Source of the DNA: a virus
Length of the DNA stretch: 26,218 nt
Reading direction: 5' to 3' (one strand)
IMG/VR virus record: IMGVR_UViG_3300043410_000170
Coordinates: 1 to 26,218 of that record
Shown: positions 17,685 through 24,493 of the stretch, one piece after another
How positions within the stretch are numbered: position 1 is the first letter of the stretch
Layout of the letters: every line of letters starts with the position of its first letter
The notes under the pieces: generated by a model
Database searches by the model: none
Told to the model about the DNA's origin: nothing
What the model saw: the letters and a program-made list of their open reading frames with translations, nothing else
Made by a program: the position numbers and the translations under genes

Positions 17685-18298
17685 TATGCTTTCTTCCCGA
17701 AATCGAACTTCTGTGTGGATAGCGAAACAATACCATCCATAGAAGTATCTGCACTATCGTATTGTCTCCAACTTTCACGGTTTGTCTTACGGCCCTTATA
17801 CATATTTTCTAAAACATACTTGCTTGAACTACAATTTAGAACTAGATTAATAGTATTTTGATGTTGTAACACCTGATAATCTTCATTAGTGGCATATGAT
17901 GTGACAATCCCAGTAAAACGCAGATGTGGTGTGCCAGTTAGTTGATAATGTTCGTTGTAGAATCCACGCCAGATACGAATGCGACTGCCCTTTGTCTCAC
18001 GGCCAACAACACGATAAATTTCATCTGGGTCAATGCCCATTAACATGATTGATGTGTCAAAGCCACTTGCCTTAATATCTCTTTGTTGTGTTCCTATTTG
18101 TAGGAGTCCACCTAAGTGCTCAAATGTTGTCTGAACACCATCAACGGCAAATGTTTCATCTTTATAGGTAGAAGAAAAGTAATAGTTTGTAGGCACATAG
18201 TCACCTGTGCCACTATTATACGCATATTTACTCCACTGAACGAACTCAGCAGTGATGATTTTTTGTGTATTAACTACTTCAGGTATTAATTGGCTCAT
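17684..18298 (-). CDS. Minor tail / tip hub protein, 204 residues
   Basis: It lies directly ahead of the J-like tip gene, overlapping it by one base, and directly after another minor tail gene, so it belongs to the tail-tip complex. Residues about 68-115 (GTQQRDIKASGFDTSIML, then DEIYRVVGRETKGSRIRIWR) and the closing part (YVLENMYKGRKTNRESW, then STQKFDFGKK) have the pattern of hub/minor tail proteins that precede the J gene, such as the DUF2163 family and lambda L/K-position proteins: a beta-rich core followed by an 'R(K/R)TN..S' arginine-rich stretch. No cysteine cluster of the lambda gpL type is present and no NlpC/P60 motif is visible. The ribosome-binding site is TGGAG, six nt before ATG. 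Family assignment is tentative. Confidence 0.55.
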   Translation of the reverse strand: MSQLIPEVVNTQKIITAEFVQWSKYAYNSGTGDYVPTNYYFSSTYKDETFAVDGVQTTFEHLGGLLQIGTQQRDIKASGFDTSIMLMGIDPDEIYRVVGRETKGSRIRIWRGFYNEHYQLTGTPHLRFTGIVTSYATNEDYQVLQHQNTINLVLNCSSSKYVLENMYKGRKTNRESWRQYDSADTSMDGIVSLSTQKFDFGKKA

Positions 18299-18976
18299 TT
18301 AAACTCCAGTGTATTCCACTAGTTCGAAATCGCTATCAAACTCAACGATAGCATTATTAGTTATCTTGCCTGTAGTTGGGTTACGGCTAAAAGCACCTGG
18401 TATCAATTTGTATGTAGGCATATTTACGCATACTACTGGGAATGATACACTGTTGCCGACAACAATACCATGACCGGCGGGATCGATAGAAGCAAAGTAT
18501 GGGCGATGTGTTGTTATGGTAACAGTTGAGCCACTACCACGAAGAATCTGAGTAGTAGAAGTAAAGCAGAAACTACCAACTTGAATAATATCATTAGGTT
18601 TAAACAGTACAGCACTTGGATCTAAGGCAGGTAGATTGCCTAACACTAGTTGATTGCCACTAAATGAAGTAATTGTAATAGCACTAATAGCGGCAGCATC
18701 CATTGCGCCACGGTATGCGAACATCCACGACATATTGCTATTACTGCTGAATGAGACAAACTCATAGTTGTTTCTATCTAATCTATCTAGTTCTTCTAGC
18801 ATATCACGCACTTCACTATAAATGAAACCGTTTGAGGCTTTTACGGTGAATTTCCAAGGGTTGATAGTTGGCGTCATCGCAGTTTTAACAATTTCATTAC
18901 GGGTGTATTGAATGCCAATAACACGACGACGATTGATTGTTAATTGATTGCTTTTATTGATTATATTTTGTAGCAT
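18299..18976 (-). CDS. Minor tail protein, distal-tail position, 225 residues
   Basis: First gene after the tape measure (stop TAATAA then ATG, 3 nt gap), the place of distal tail or minor tail proteins in siphoviruses. The N-terminal half (VIGIQYTRNEIVKTA, PWKFTVKASNG, DRLDRNNYEFVSFS, WMFAYRG) has the 'R.QRNE..R......PWKF.V' style seen in proteins that form the ring joining tube and tip. Residues about 128-180 (FKPNDIIQVGSFCFTSTTQI, later ITTHRPYF) form a beta-rich second half with the 'GD.IQ..G' pattern. The ribosome-binding site GGGAGTAAG lies inside the last codons of the tape measure gene. I infer a structural ring or tip component; no enzymatic motif seen. Confidence 0.5.
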   Translation of the reverse strand: MLQNIINKSNQLTINRRRVIGIQYTRNEIVKTAMTPTINPWKFTVKASNGFIYSEVRDMLEELDRLDRNNYEFVSFSSNSNMSWMFAYRGAMDAAAISAITITSFSGNQLVLGNLPALDPSAVLFKPNDIIQVGSFCFTSTTQILRGSGSTVTITTHRPYFASIDPAGHGIVVGNSVSFPVVCVNMPTYKLIPGAFSRNPTTGKITNNAIVEFDSDFELVEYTGV

Positions 18977-18979
18977 TTA

Positions 18980-21193
18980 TTATCTTACTCCCATCGGCAT
19001 TTCTTTACGAGCGCTTTCTACGATGCCGAATAGCATACGCTTATTTTCTTGTAGTAGTTGTGCTACACCTTTGGCGTCTAGTGCTGATACTTGATTAGTA
19101 ATGTAGGTGTTGTTGGTAATCTGTTGGGTAGGAGCATTACTACCACCTAATGCGCCATTAGGAATCACAGTGCCAGCGGAACGAGGCATAAACAATTCAG
19201 GACCGTTCTCACCAACAATAGATGGTTTATTCATAGGCGGTTGTCCGCCGTCTGCGAAACCCATTAGCCCTGCTATCCAGCCACCGATGCCGCCTAACAT
19301 GCCACCAGTTCCGCCACCGCCCATCATTTTCCACAACTCCATTGCTTGTGCTTTGAGTTCAATCTTGATTAGGTCTTTGATGATAGATTGAGCAAGATCG
19401 CCAAATGATAGTTTGCCAGTTTCTACAAAGTCATCAATTAATCTTTCCATGCCACGAGTGACTGAACTGAATGCTTGATTAGCCAATGACGATGCCTTGG
19501 TGGCATTTTCTGCGTAAGAATTGAATGCCTGTGCCCAACCATATTTGAATGTAGATGTTTCTTCATATAATTTCTTTTGAGCATCACCAATCTTTTGTAT
19601 TTTATCTACTTGGTCCTGAAATAACTGATTAATGTCAATATTAGCCTTTTTGAATAAAATTGCCTCTCTCTTGGTGTCTTCCATCGTTGAGTATTCTTTA
19701 GACATTATTTTGAGAAGTTCTTTTTTCTCTTCTAATGTTAATAAATTACTAGCATTGATTTCTTGTTGAGCGGCAGAATTTAATAAGGCAATCTGATTGA
19801 GGTGAGTTTCTAACTCAATTCTATCTTTACCAGTCGCTAAGCCTAAGGCATATTGATCTTGAATCTTATTCAATTCTTGACGGGTTGACACCAACAGATT
19901 AACTTGCGCTAATTGCTGTTGTTCTAATATCTTATTCTTTTCATCCTGAAGAATTCTTTCAGCAGTTATGAGTTTTTGTTCTTCGGCCTCTTTTGTAATG
20001 AGTGCTATACTATCGAGATGTGCCTGTTTGTTATTTTTTTGATATTCCGAATCTTTTTGAGCGAATTCTTGTTGCTTAGCATTGATATCAGAACGAAGTT
20101 TTGATTCAATTTGAAGATTGGCAGTAGTAATAGCAGCCTGAGTTTTGCTCATAGATAAAGCACCAACTGATAGTTGATATTGTTCTCTTAGCGCTGCCGT
20201 ATTATTTTTATATTCGGCAACTATCTTCATTACTTCATCACGTTGTTGCTTTAGTTTGAGTGTTAGTTCATCTGTTTTTACGGCAACTGCGGCAGTAGCA
20301 TCACCCTGCTTCTTGGTCTCTGTATTAACTTCTTCTTGCTTGTCTTTGAATATGCCTAAAGCAGCGGCAGCAGTAGTTATACCAGTCAATATTAATGTGC
20401 CAGCACGAACCCATGGATTCATATTAGCCACGGTATTGAATGCTACTTGTGCCGCTGTTGCTAAGGTAATAGCAGTTCTGATAGCCATGATAGGTGCTAC
20501 TACACCAACTAGAACAGTTGCCAATACTTTGAACGCGGTTGTGATAGAATCAGTGCTAATCTTTGTTTCTGCTAAGATTTTGAAGACAGGATTAAATGCC
20601 TCAGCAAAAGCCATCTTGACTTGTTTGAGCATTTTAGCCATGCTATCATAGGCAGCGCCAGCATCTTCAATCGCTTGTGCGTATTTTTCTGCTTCGGCAG
20701 CATTATCTTGGATTTCTTTTGCTAATTTAGAGAAGTCAACACCAATAGCAGCCTTGCCAAACATCTTGAACGCTAACGCATTACGCTCTGTCGCATTCTC
20801 CATAGCAGCCAAGTTATTGATAACTTGATTGCGAATAGCACTCTCACTCATGGTGCCTAATTGGCCAAGTGAGATGCCTAAATCTTCAAAGTTTTTGAGT
20901 GTTTTTAAATTGCCATCGTTTAATTCAGAAATAGCATCATTGATACCCTTGAATATCTTAACGGCATTATCACCTTTACCACCAACTGCGGCTAATGCTG
21001 AACTAAGCGCTATGACTTCTGCTGTTGTAGCATTGAAAGCATCAGCGGTATCTGTAATCTCATCTGCGAATGACGCAACTACACCAATCATACCAACGAA
21101 CGCGGCAGAAACTGCTTTACCTAGGTTAGCAATTCTACTAAGTGCTTCGTCTGTTTCTACTATCAGTTTATAGGTATCTGTTGTAGTTGCCAT
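18980..21193 (-). CDS. Tape measure protein, lambda gpH-like, 737 residues
   Basis: Sets tail length and is ejected ahead of the DNA. Residues 1-290 are Ala-rich with hydrophobic segments at about 27-43, 222-257 and 264-282, the membrane-active parts usual in tape measures. Residues about 300-560 are charged and helical (many E, K, Q heptads), predicted coiled coil. Residues about 545-630 match the lambda tape measure C-terminal family (RLIDDFVETGKLSFGDLAQS, then IKDLIKIELKAQAMELWKMM). This is followed by the glycine-rich FADGGQPPMNKPSIVGENGP and ELFMPRSAGTVIPNG motif characteristic of the same family. At 737 residues it is slightly shorter than lambda gpH (853), implying a somewhat shorter tail. 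It starts at TAATG, overlapping the upstream gene by one base, with TAGAG/AGAGG as ribosome-binding site. Confidence 0.92.
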   Translation of the reverse strand: MATTTDTYKLIVETDEALSRIANLGKAVSAAFVGMIGVVASFADEITDTADAFNATTAEVIALSSALAAVGGKGDNAVKIFKGINDAISELNDGNLKTLKNFEDLGISLGQLGTMSESAIRNQVINNLAAMENATERNALAFKMFGKAAIGVDFSKLAKEIQDNAAEAEKYAQAIEDAGAAYDSMAKMLKQVKMAFAEAFNPVFKILAETKISTDSITTAFKVLATVLVGVVAPIMAIRTAITLATAAQVAFNTVANMNPWVRAGTLILTGITTAAAALGIFKDKQEEVNTETKKQGDATAAVAVKTDELTLKLKQQRDEVMKIVAEYKNNTAALREQYQLSVGALSMSKTQAAITTANLQIESKLRSDINAKQQEFAQKDSEYQKNNKQAHLDSIALITKEAEEQKLITAERILQDEKNKILEQQQLAQVNLLVSTRQELNKIQDQYALGLATGKDRIELETHLNQIALLNSAAQQEINASNLLTLEEKKELLKIMSKEYSTMEDTKREAILFKKANIDINQLFQDQVDKIQKIGDAQKKLYEETSTFKYGWAQAFNSYAENATKASSLANQAFSSVTRGMERLIDDFVETGKLSFGDLAQSIIKDLIKIELKAQAMELWKMMGGGGTGGMLGGIGGWIAGLMGFADGGQPPMNKPSIVGENGPELFMPRSAGTVIPNGALGGSNAPTQQITNNTYITNQVSALDAKGVAQLLQENKRMLFGIVESARKEMPMGVR

Positions 21194-21501
21194 TATGCTC
21201 TACCGCCTCTCATTACTCTATCTACCATACGACGAATTTCTTCAATCGTTGGTTTGCTCATACCGTCTGGTGCTTGTTTTGAATAACCTTCGTCTAATCG
21301 TTTGGCATAAGGGTAGTTTGCTTGTATCTCATGATCTTTTAAGATGGTATTTCTGCGAGCATTACCACTCTTAATAGGCGTAGGCGCATCTACTTTAAAG
21401 TATTGATAGGCTTTGCCTGGAATTTTGTCCAATTCATGCTGAACTTTAGCGAATGCTAAGCCTATATTCTGTTGCTTTACTTCTAAACGAACATTAAACA
21501 T
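21193..21501 (-). CDS. HK97 gp10-like / tail completion protein, 102 residues
   Basis: Small basic protein. The central stretch APTPIKSGNARRNTIL, then IQANYPYAKRLDEGYSKQAP and DGM matches the HK97 gp10-like pattern 'P..(T/S)GN.RR...L....I..N..YA..L..G.S.QAP.GM', a family of head-tail or tail completion proteins. That family usually sits between connector and tail tube; here the gene is between the tail chaperone and the tape measure, overlapping both neighbours by one base (TAATG at each end). The tight packing says it is co-translated with tail assembly proteins. The ribosome-binding site is AAGAAAA. Role in tail completion is inference from the motif; a different minor tail function is possible. 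Confidence 0.55.
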   Translation of the reverse strand: MFNVRLEVKQQNIGLAFAKVQHELDKIPGKAYQYFKVDAPTPIKSGNARRNTILKDHEIQANYPYAKRLDEGYSKQAPDGMSKPTIEEIRRMVDRVMRGGRA

Positions 21502-21704
21502 TATTTTCTTACTTTTCTTATTATATCTTGGAGTTCATCAGAAGTATAATCTACAGCAACCTTACCTTCTGCCTTGCGTTGTTGATAATCTCTGTAACTG
21601 TAGGCAGCATCCATTACCCAAAGGTCTATAGTAGAGGCATTTGCCAAGATTTCACTAGGCAATTTGCCATAACGATGTGCCATATTGTCTAGTGTCATGA
21701 TCAT
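21501..21704 (-). CDS. Tail chaperone T-domain frame (67 codons if started at ATG)
   Basis: This frame supplies the C-terminal T part of the frameshift protein. ATG codons at 21704 and 21698 could start a free 67- or 65-residue product, with AGAGAACTCGCT or the farther AAGAAGGAAG as weak ribosome-binding sites. The sequence [13 protein letters not shown] then [19 protein letters not shown] resembles T-domain/second chaperone proteins of other phages ('..RYG..PSE(I/V)L'). In lambda the T frame is made only as a fusion, so I think separate translation is the less likely route. The stop overlaps the start of the gp10-like gene (TAATG). Confidence 0.55.
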   Translation of the reverse strand: MIMTLDNMAHRYGKLPSEILANASTIDLWVMDAAYSYRDYQQRKAEGKVAVDYTSDELQDIIRKVRK

Positions 21705-22039
21705 AGCGAGTTCTCTACTTCCTTCTTGAATGGTGCCGCCTGTTAGTTTCCCAAGAGACTAGTTACCTTATAGATTGCTCTCATTAGTACCTTTGTAGGT
21801 AACATTGAATCTTCGGTAAGTAGTTTATTGCCTGTTTCATCAAGGATAAGGTCTTTGACGATTTCGATTGCGTTTGCTTGGGATGCTTCAGTTTGTTGTG
21901 CTAGTTTCATAAAGATTTCTAGCGGCTGTCTGTCCCAGGTATGAAATGTGATTGCTTCGCCATACTCTTTAACGGTGTCTTTATCATCTAAGACTAATTC
22001 TACGAGTTGTGGTTTGCTTGCTAGTGTGCTGAGTTTCAT
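21501..22039 (-). CDS. Tail assembly chaperone GT fusion by -1 frameshift, 179 residues
   Basis: Predicted product of ribosomal slippage: 22039 to 21746, then re-reading base 21746 and on to 21501. Translation of the 98-codon G gene reaches the heptamer GGGAAAC (G-GGA-AAC in frame) right before its TAA stop. A -1 slip continues as [14 protein letters not shown] and then in frame into the 67-residue downstream frame ([20 protein letters not shown]), with no stop between. This is the lambda G/GT arrangement, in which G coats the tape measure and the T extension recruits tube protein; both are absent from finished virions. The position just ahead of the tape measure cluster fits. The frame continuity and slippery site are read directly; frequency of slippage is unknown. 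Confidence 0.85.
21743..22039 (-). CDS. Tail assembly chaperone G, 98 residues
   Basis: Short acidic protein ([19 protein letters not shown], then [20 protein letters not shown]) with the 'L..KPQLVE..LDD..(I/V)..YGE.I.F...DRQ' pattern of phage tail assembly chaperones. It lies upstream of the tape measure and ends at a slippery heptamer, as lambda gpG does. ATG 22039 overlaps the stop of the upstream homing endonuclease (ATGA), yet it keeps its own strong ribosome-binding site AAAGGAAAA inside that gene, so its translation need not depend on the endonuclease. Expected role: binds the tape measure protein and keeps it soluble until tube polymerisation. Confidence 0.8.
   Translation of the reverse strand: MKLSTLASKPQLVELVLDDKDTVKEYGEAITFHTWDRQPLEIFMKLAQQTEASQANAIEIVKDLILDETGNKLLTEDSMLPTKVLMRAIYKVTSLLGN
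21746..21752 (-). promoter_or_regulatory. Programmed -1 frameshift slippery site GGGAAAC
   Basis: On the minus strand the codons read TTG GGA AAC TAA; the heptamer G GGA AAC fits X-XXY-YYZ exactly and differs from lambda's GGGAAAG only in the last base. It directly precedes the zero-frame stop, and the -1 frame is open into the T domain. I did not find an obvious strong stem-loop immediately downstream. Confidence 0.85.
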
Positions 22040-22743
22040 TTGTTTTCCTTTTGTGATTTGTTTAGTAAGAATGAAAATCCCATATTTCCATTCTTAATTC
22101 TATTTTTAATAGTTCCTCTATCGACGCCATAATGTTTTGCGGCGATAGACATATTACTAAAAATTCCTTCTGGAGTAAGAACTGGCTTGCTTCTTATCTC
22201 CGATAATAATCTCTTTGACTTTTCGGTGTGCTTTCTTCCTCTACTCTTGGCTCCGATTTTTCTTTTAGTTTCTTCACTTTTTGGACCAGTGGATACTCCA
22301 ACTCGTGAGGCTGAGATAGCTTTTTTGTGCTCTTCTGACTTAGGCTGAGATAAACTATTAGAGTATTTAGCGACTCTGGAATCTGTTTCTTTTGTCTTGC
22401 CTTTATTCCACGGAGTTCTACCAATCATTTTTTGAATTGATTCGTCTGAAAATTTAAAATTAACTGTCCCCTCACCACCGTCAGTCATATTACGAAGAAT
22501 ACCAGTTGCTAAATCTTTGCGTCCGTAGTAGGCGATCATGTATTTTTCAATTGATATTGCTTTTTCTTTGGTGAGGTCAGAAAGAAGAATGACTATTCTA
22601 TCTTTTGATTTTGGTAGCATATCTGTGCCATTTGTCCTACGATGACAATCATAGGCACGAGAGCCCTTTCCCATCCCTATGTAATAGGGAGTGCCATCTT
22701 TTCTAAGATAGGCATATACATAATGTTGATTAACTTGCTTCAT
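22036..22743 (-). CDS. GIY-YIG homing endonuclease with NUMOD3 and IENR1-type DNA-binding repeats, 235 residues
   Basis: Free-standing homing endonuclease that would nick or cut an unoccupied site and spread by repair. The GIY-YIG nuclease domain spans residues 6-95: YVY (8-10), YIG (21-23), Arg29, His34, probable catalytic Glu66 (ISIEKYMI) and Asn85. A linker GRTPWNKGK (108-116) leads to NUMOD3-like repeats ([30 protein letters not shown]). Residues 190-225 are a NUMOD1/IENR1-type helix-turn-helix ([20 protein letters not shown], then KNRIKNG). Flanking genes look intact, so it is not in an intron. No Shine-Dalgarno sequence precedes ATG 22743; instead a promoter ends 7 nt before it, suggesting a leaderless mRNA. 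Its stop overlaps the chaperone start. Confidence 0.9.
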   Translation of the reverse strand: MKQVNQHYVYAYLRKDGTPYYIGMGKGSRAYDCHRRTNGTDMLPKSKDRIVILLSDLTKEKAISIEKYMIAYYGRKDLATGILRNMTDGGEGTVNFKFSDESIQKMIGRTPWNKGKTKETDSRVAKYSNSLSQPKSEEHKKAISASRVGVSTGPKSEETKRKIGAKSRGRKHTEKSKRLLSEIRSKPVLTPEGIFSNMSIAAKHYGVDRGTIKNRIKNGNMGFSFLLNKSQKENK

Positions 22744-22750
22744 TAATTAA

Positions 22751-22779
22751 ATTATTTGTTAATATCTTTCCCCTGTCTA
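22751..22779 (-). promoter_or_regulatory. Candidate sigma70-type promoter for the second homing endonuclease
   Basis: TAGACA (22779-22774), 17-nt spacer, AATAAT (22756-22751): five of six matches in each box. The -10 box overlaps the stop of the small upstream gene, and 7 nt separate it from ATG 22743, so the expected transcript begins at or next to the start codon. TTCCC (22785-22781) and GGGAA (22772-22768) pair around the -35 box. AT-rich surroundings make chance -10 matches likely, so the spacing match to the other endonuclease is the main support. Confidence 0.55.
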
Positions 22780-22940
22780 AGGGAATTTAAGAGAGCTAGT
22801 CTGAAAGACGACTTAGCCTTCAACTGTTTTACTGTGTTTTCAATTTCTAATAGCATTGCTTTGGCTTTTGCTTCATCAGCAATAAGGGATGCTAGTATTT
22901 CACCTTCATCAGTTAGCCATTGTTTTGATTTATTATCCAT
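22752..22940 (-). CDS. Small hypothetical protein, 62 residues
   Basis: Not recognised. The protein is charged and almost wholly helical in style (ASLIADEAKAKAMLLEIENT, then VKQLKAKSSFRLALLNSL), possibly a short coiled coil. I chose ATG 22940; an in-frame GTG at 22952 would add four residues but abuts the U-run of the terminator. Neither start has a clear ribosome-binding site. It lies between the tail-tube terminator and the homing endonuclease promoter, so it would be expressed only from terminator read-through or an unseen promoter. A plus-strand frame over the same bases (22756-22959) has no ribosome-binding site and no recognisable sequence. The size and place are compatible with a small tail assembly helper, but that is a guess. 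Confidence 0.45.
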   Translation of the reverse strand: MDNKSKQWLTDEGEILASLIADEAKAKAMLLEIENTVKQLKAKSSFRLALLNSLRQGKDINK

Positions 22941-22957
22941 ATTATTTATCACTTATT

Positions 22958-22990
22958 AAAAAGGAGACTATCTTGTGAATAGCCTCCCTT
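22958..22990 (-). terminator. Intrinsic terminator after the tail tube gene
   Basis: On the minus strand GGAGGCTAT (22987-22979) pairs over 9 bp, with one G-U, with ATAGTCTCC (22971-22963) around a 7-nt loop, followed at once by TTTTT (22962-22958) and TTAATAA-like AT-rich sequence. Outer A-U and G-U pairs can lengthen the stem. It starts 22 nt after the tail tube stop. It probably lowers transcription of downstream tail genes relative to capsid and tube. Confidence 0.88.
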
Positions 22991-23011
22991 GCCTCCCCAT
23001 CCCTAGGAAGA

Positions 23012-23518
23012 TTAACCTGTTGTGGTTGTAGTCATTGCGCCATCAACTGCGATAGTTAGTGGCGTTACCCATACTGGAGCATCAGGTGATGTTGTAGGGG
23101 CTAATGACGAGATGAAGCCTTGACCTACAGTGATACGATCTGTTGTACCAGATGTATTGCCTGTCCAGTAGATTGTGAAAACAACTGGATACTTGTCTGT
23201 AGATAAGGTAGCAAGACCAATCTTAGCAGCAGTTCCACTGGTAGCAGTACTATCACCGAAATATACTTTGTCGTCAATAACGATGTTAGTAGAGATTTCG
23301 TTATCAGCAGGTGTAGACAACTTGCGTGTATCAACATCTGTGAATGTAGTGTAACTGTAGACACCAGTTGAGTTAGTGATGGTCAAATCCTGAATGAACG
23401 GGATTGTTAGACCAGTAGTATCTGCCGCCACTGGTGTAGGTGTATCAGCATTTCGTTCACCGACTTTGATGACGATAACTGGTTGGGTTGTTGTTGTATT
23501 GGTTGTAATACGTGCCAT
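23012..23518 (-). CDS. Probable major tail (tube) protein, 168 residues
   Basis: I assign this as the tail tube subunit from position (after the tail terminator-like gene, before chaperone and tape measure), size, Thr-rich beta-strand composition, and expression signals: the clearest Shine-Dalgarno site in the window (AAGGAG) and a strong terminator right behind it. The chain begins MARITTNTTTTQPVIVIKVG and ends WVTPLTIAVDGAMTTTTTG; strands alternate with short loops and no catalytic residues stand out. Hundreds of copies would stack as hexameric rings around the tape measure. At 168 residues it is shorter than lambda gpV (246), lacking any added Ig-like C-terminal domain. Family membership was not recognised from sequence alone. 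Confidence 0.65.
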   Translation of the reverse strand: MARITTNTTTTQPVIVIKVGERNADTPTPVAADTTGLTIPFIQDLTITNSTGVYSYTTFTDVDTRKLSTPADNEISTNIVIDDKVYFGDSTATSGTAAKIGLATLSTDKYPVVFTIYWTGNTSGTTDRITVGQGFISSLAPTTSPDAPVWVTPLTIAVDGAMTTTTTG

Positions 23519-23524
23519 TATTTT

Positions 23525-23530
23525 CTCCTT
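23525..23530 (-). promoter_or_regulatory. Canonical Shine-Dalgarno site AAGGAG of the tail tube gene
   Basis: AAGGAG lies 6 nt before ATG 23518. Most other genes here use AGAAAG-type sites, so this core-type site marks the gene as highly translated, in keeping with a major virion protein. Confidence 0.75.
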
Positions 23531-23541
23531 GTGGTTGGCTG

Positions 23542-23940
23542 TTATTGAAATTCAATGCGCTTAAATTCGAAATCGTATGTTCTATACTCTGCTCTATTTA
23601 AGTAATCTTGTGCCATAGTGTAGTCACGCTCGTGATAGCCATCTAAGAGTTCGTTGTCTGATACCATTCCAATAACAGCATCAATAACTTCATCTCTACG
23701 GTTATCACCTTGAAAGGTAACAACCAGTATTCTCATAGCATCTACACAAGTGTAGATATGACTCTCATTTTGTGTGCCTAATCTATATGGTACACGCTCA
23801 CTAGTTGCTGGATCATTGATGTAAACACCGTGACGAACATTCTTCATGTCTGTTGGGAATTCATCAAAGAACTCAACACCTTTTACTTTCGCTTTCAGGT
23901 ATTTTGTTACTTGATCGGAAGTGATTAGTGGACGTGCCAT
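23542..23940 (-). CDS. Probable tail terminator / completion protein, 132 residues
   Basis: It lies between a connector-like gene and the tail tube gene, the usual place of the tail terminator (lambda gpU position). The 132-residue length is right. The sequence has an alpha/beta mix: helix QVTKYLKAKVKG, strands (MRILVVTFQGDNRRDEVIDA) and a C-terminal strand YDFEFKRIEFQ, compatible with the gpU-like fold but without a diagnostic motif that I recognise. Its start overlaps the previous stop by one base (TGATG), so translation is coupled. Expected role: caps the finished tail and forms the interface to the head. The assignment is mostly positional. Confidence 0.55.
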   Translation of the reverse strand: MARPLITSDQVTKYLKAKVKGVEFFDEFPTDMKNVRHGVYINDPATSERVPYRLGTQNESHIYTCVDAMRILVVTFQGDNRRDEVIDAVIGMVSDNELLDGYHERDYTMAQDYLNRAEYRTYDFEFKRIEFQ

Positions 23941-24458
23941 CAGAAGTACCTACGACCAGTGTTAAAGAAATTCTGATCTGCCTTCATGTTCTCTTCTAAC
24001 TTAGAGATAATTCCATCACTGTTTAGGTCATAGAAATTACTCAAGTTGATTGCTTTATCCCATTCGTCATGGAAGCGTTGTCTAGCATGTTTGTAGTTAC
24101 GTTCGTCAACTTCATTGATGTTGGAAACGTCACTTACTAAACTGCGATAAAACTCTTCTACTGCTTTAAATGTCTCTAATCTTTTTAGGATTTGACTTGA
24201 CTTCAATAACTTAGAGGGATCAAAAGCAGTTACCATCTTTCCTTCTGGAGTATTCTTGAAGTACCAAGCACCGAATGTTTGCTGAACATACTTAGGCCAC
24301 CAGCCAAACTCCATCATTTGAAGTAACTCTTGACTGGCAATCTGGAAATAAGTGTCCCAATCAGCACTCAAGGAATCAGCACGGCGCTCCGCAGCTGGAT
24401 CATAAAATATGATATCATCAACGGTTGCTGTAGAGATTCTTTGATATGCTAGGCTCAT
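23940..24458 (-). CDS. Probable head-tail connector protein with EF-hand-like loop, 172 residues
   Basis: After the capsid gene (apart from the inserted endonuclease) and before the tail terminator-like gene, where adaptor/connector proteins lie. The sequence is mainly helical (DWDTYFQIASQELLQMMEFG, LKRLETFKAVEEFYRSLVSD), consistent with helical-bundle adaptors of the HK97 gp6 class, though longer than those. Residues 144-155, DLNSDGIISKLE, fit the 12-residue EF-hand/dockerin calcium loop at positions 1 (D), 3 (N), 5 (D), 6 (G), 8 (I) and 12 (E). Only one loop is present. ATG 24458 has AAAGAAAGAAAATAA in front. Connector identity is positional; the calcium-site pattern is read from the sequence. 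Confidence 0.55.
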   Translation of the reverse strand: MSLAYQRISTATVDDIIFYDPAAERRADSLSADWDTYFQIASQELLQMMEFGWWPKYVQQTFGAWYFKNTPEGKMVTAFDPSKLLKSSQILKRLETFKAVEEFYRSLVSDVSNINEVDERNYKHARQRFHDEWDKAINLSNFYDLNSDGIISKLEENMKADQNFFNTGRRYF

Positions 24459-24493
24459 TTATTTTCTTTCTTTAGATCATACTTATCGAATTA

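Noticed and set aside
21519-21524. TATAAT box ahead of the gp10-like gene
   Set aside because: No acceptable -35 box 16-18 nt upstream; it is in coding sequence of the chaperone T frame.
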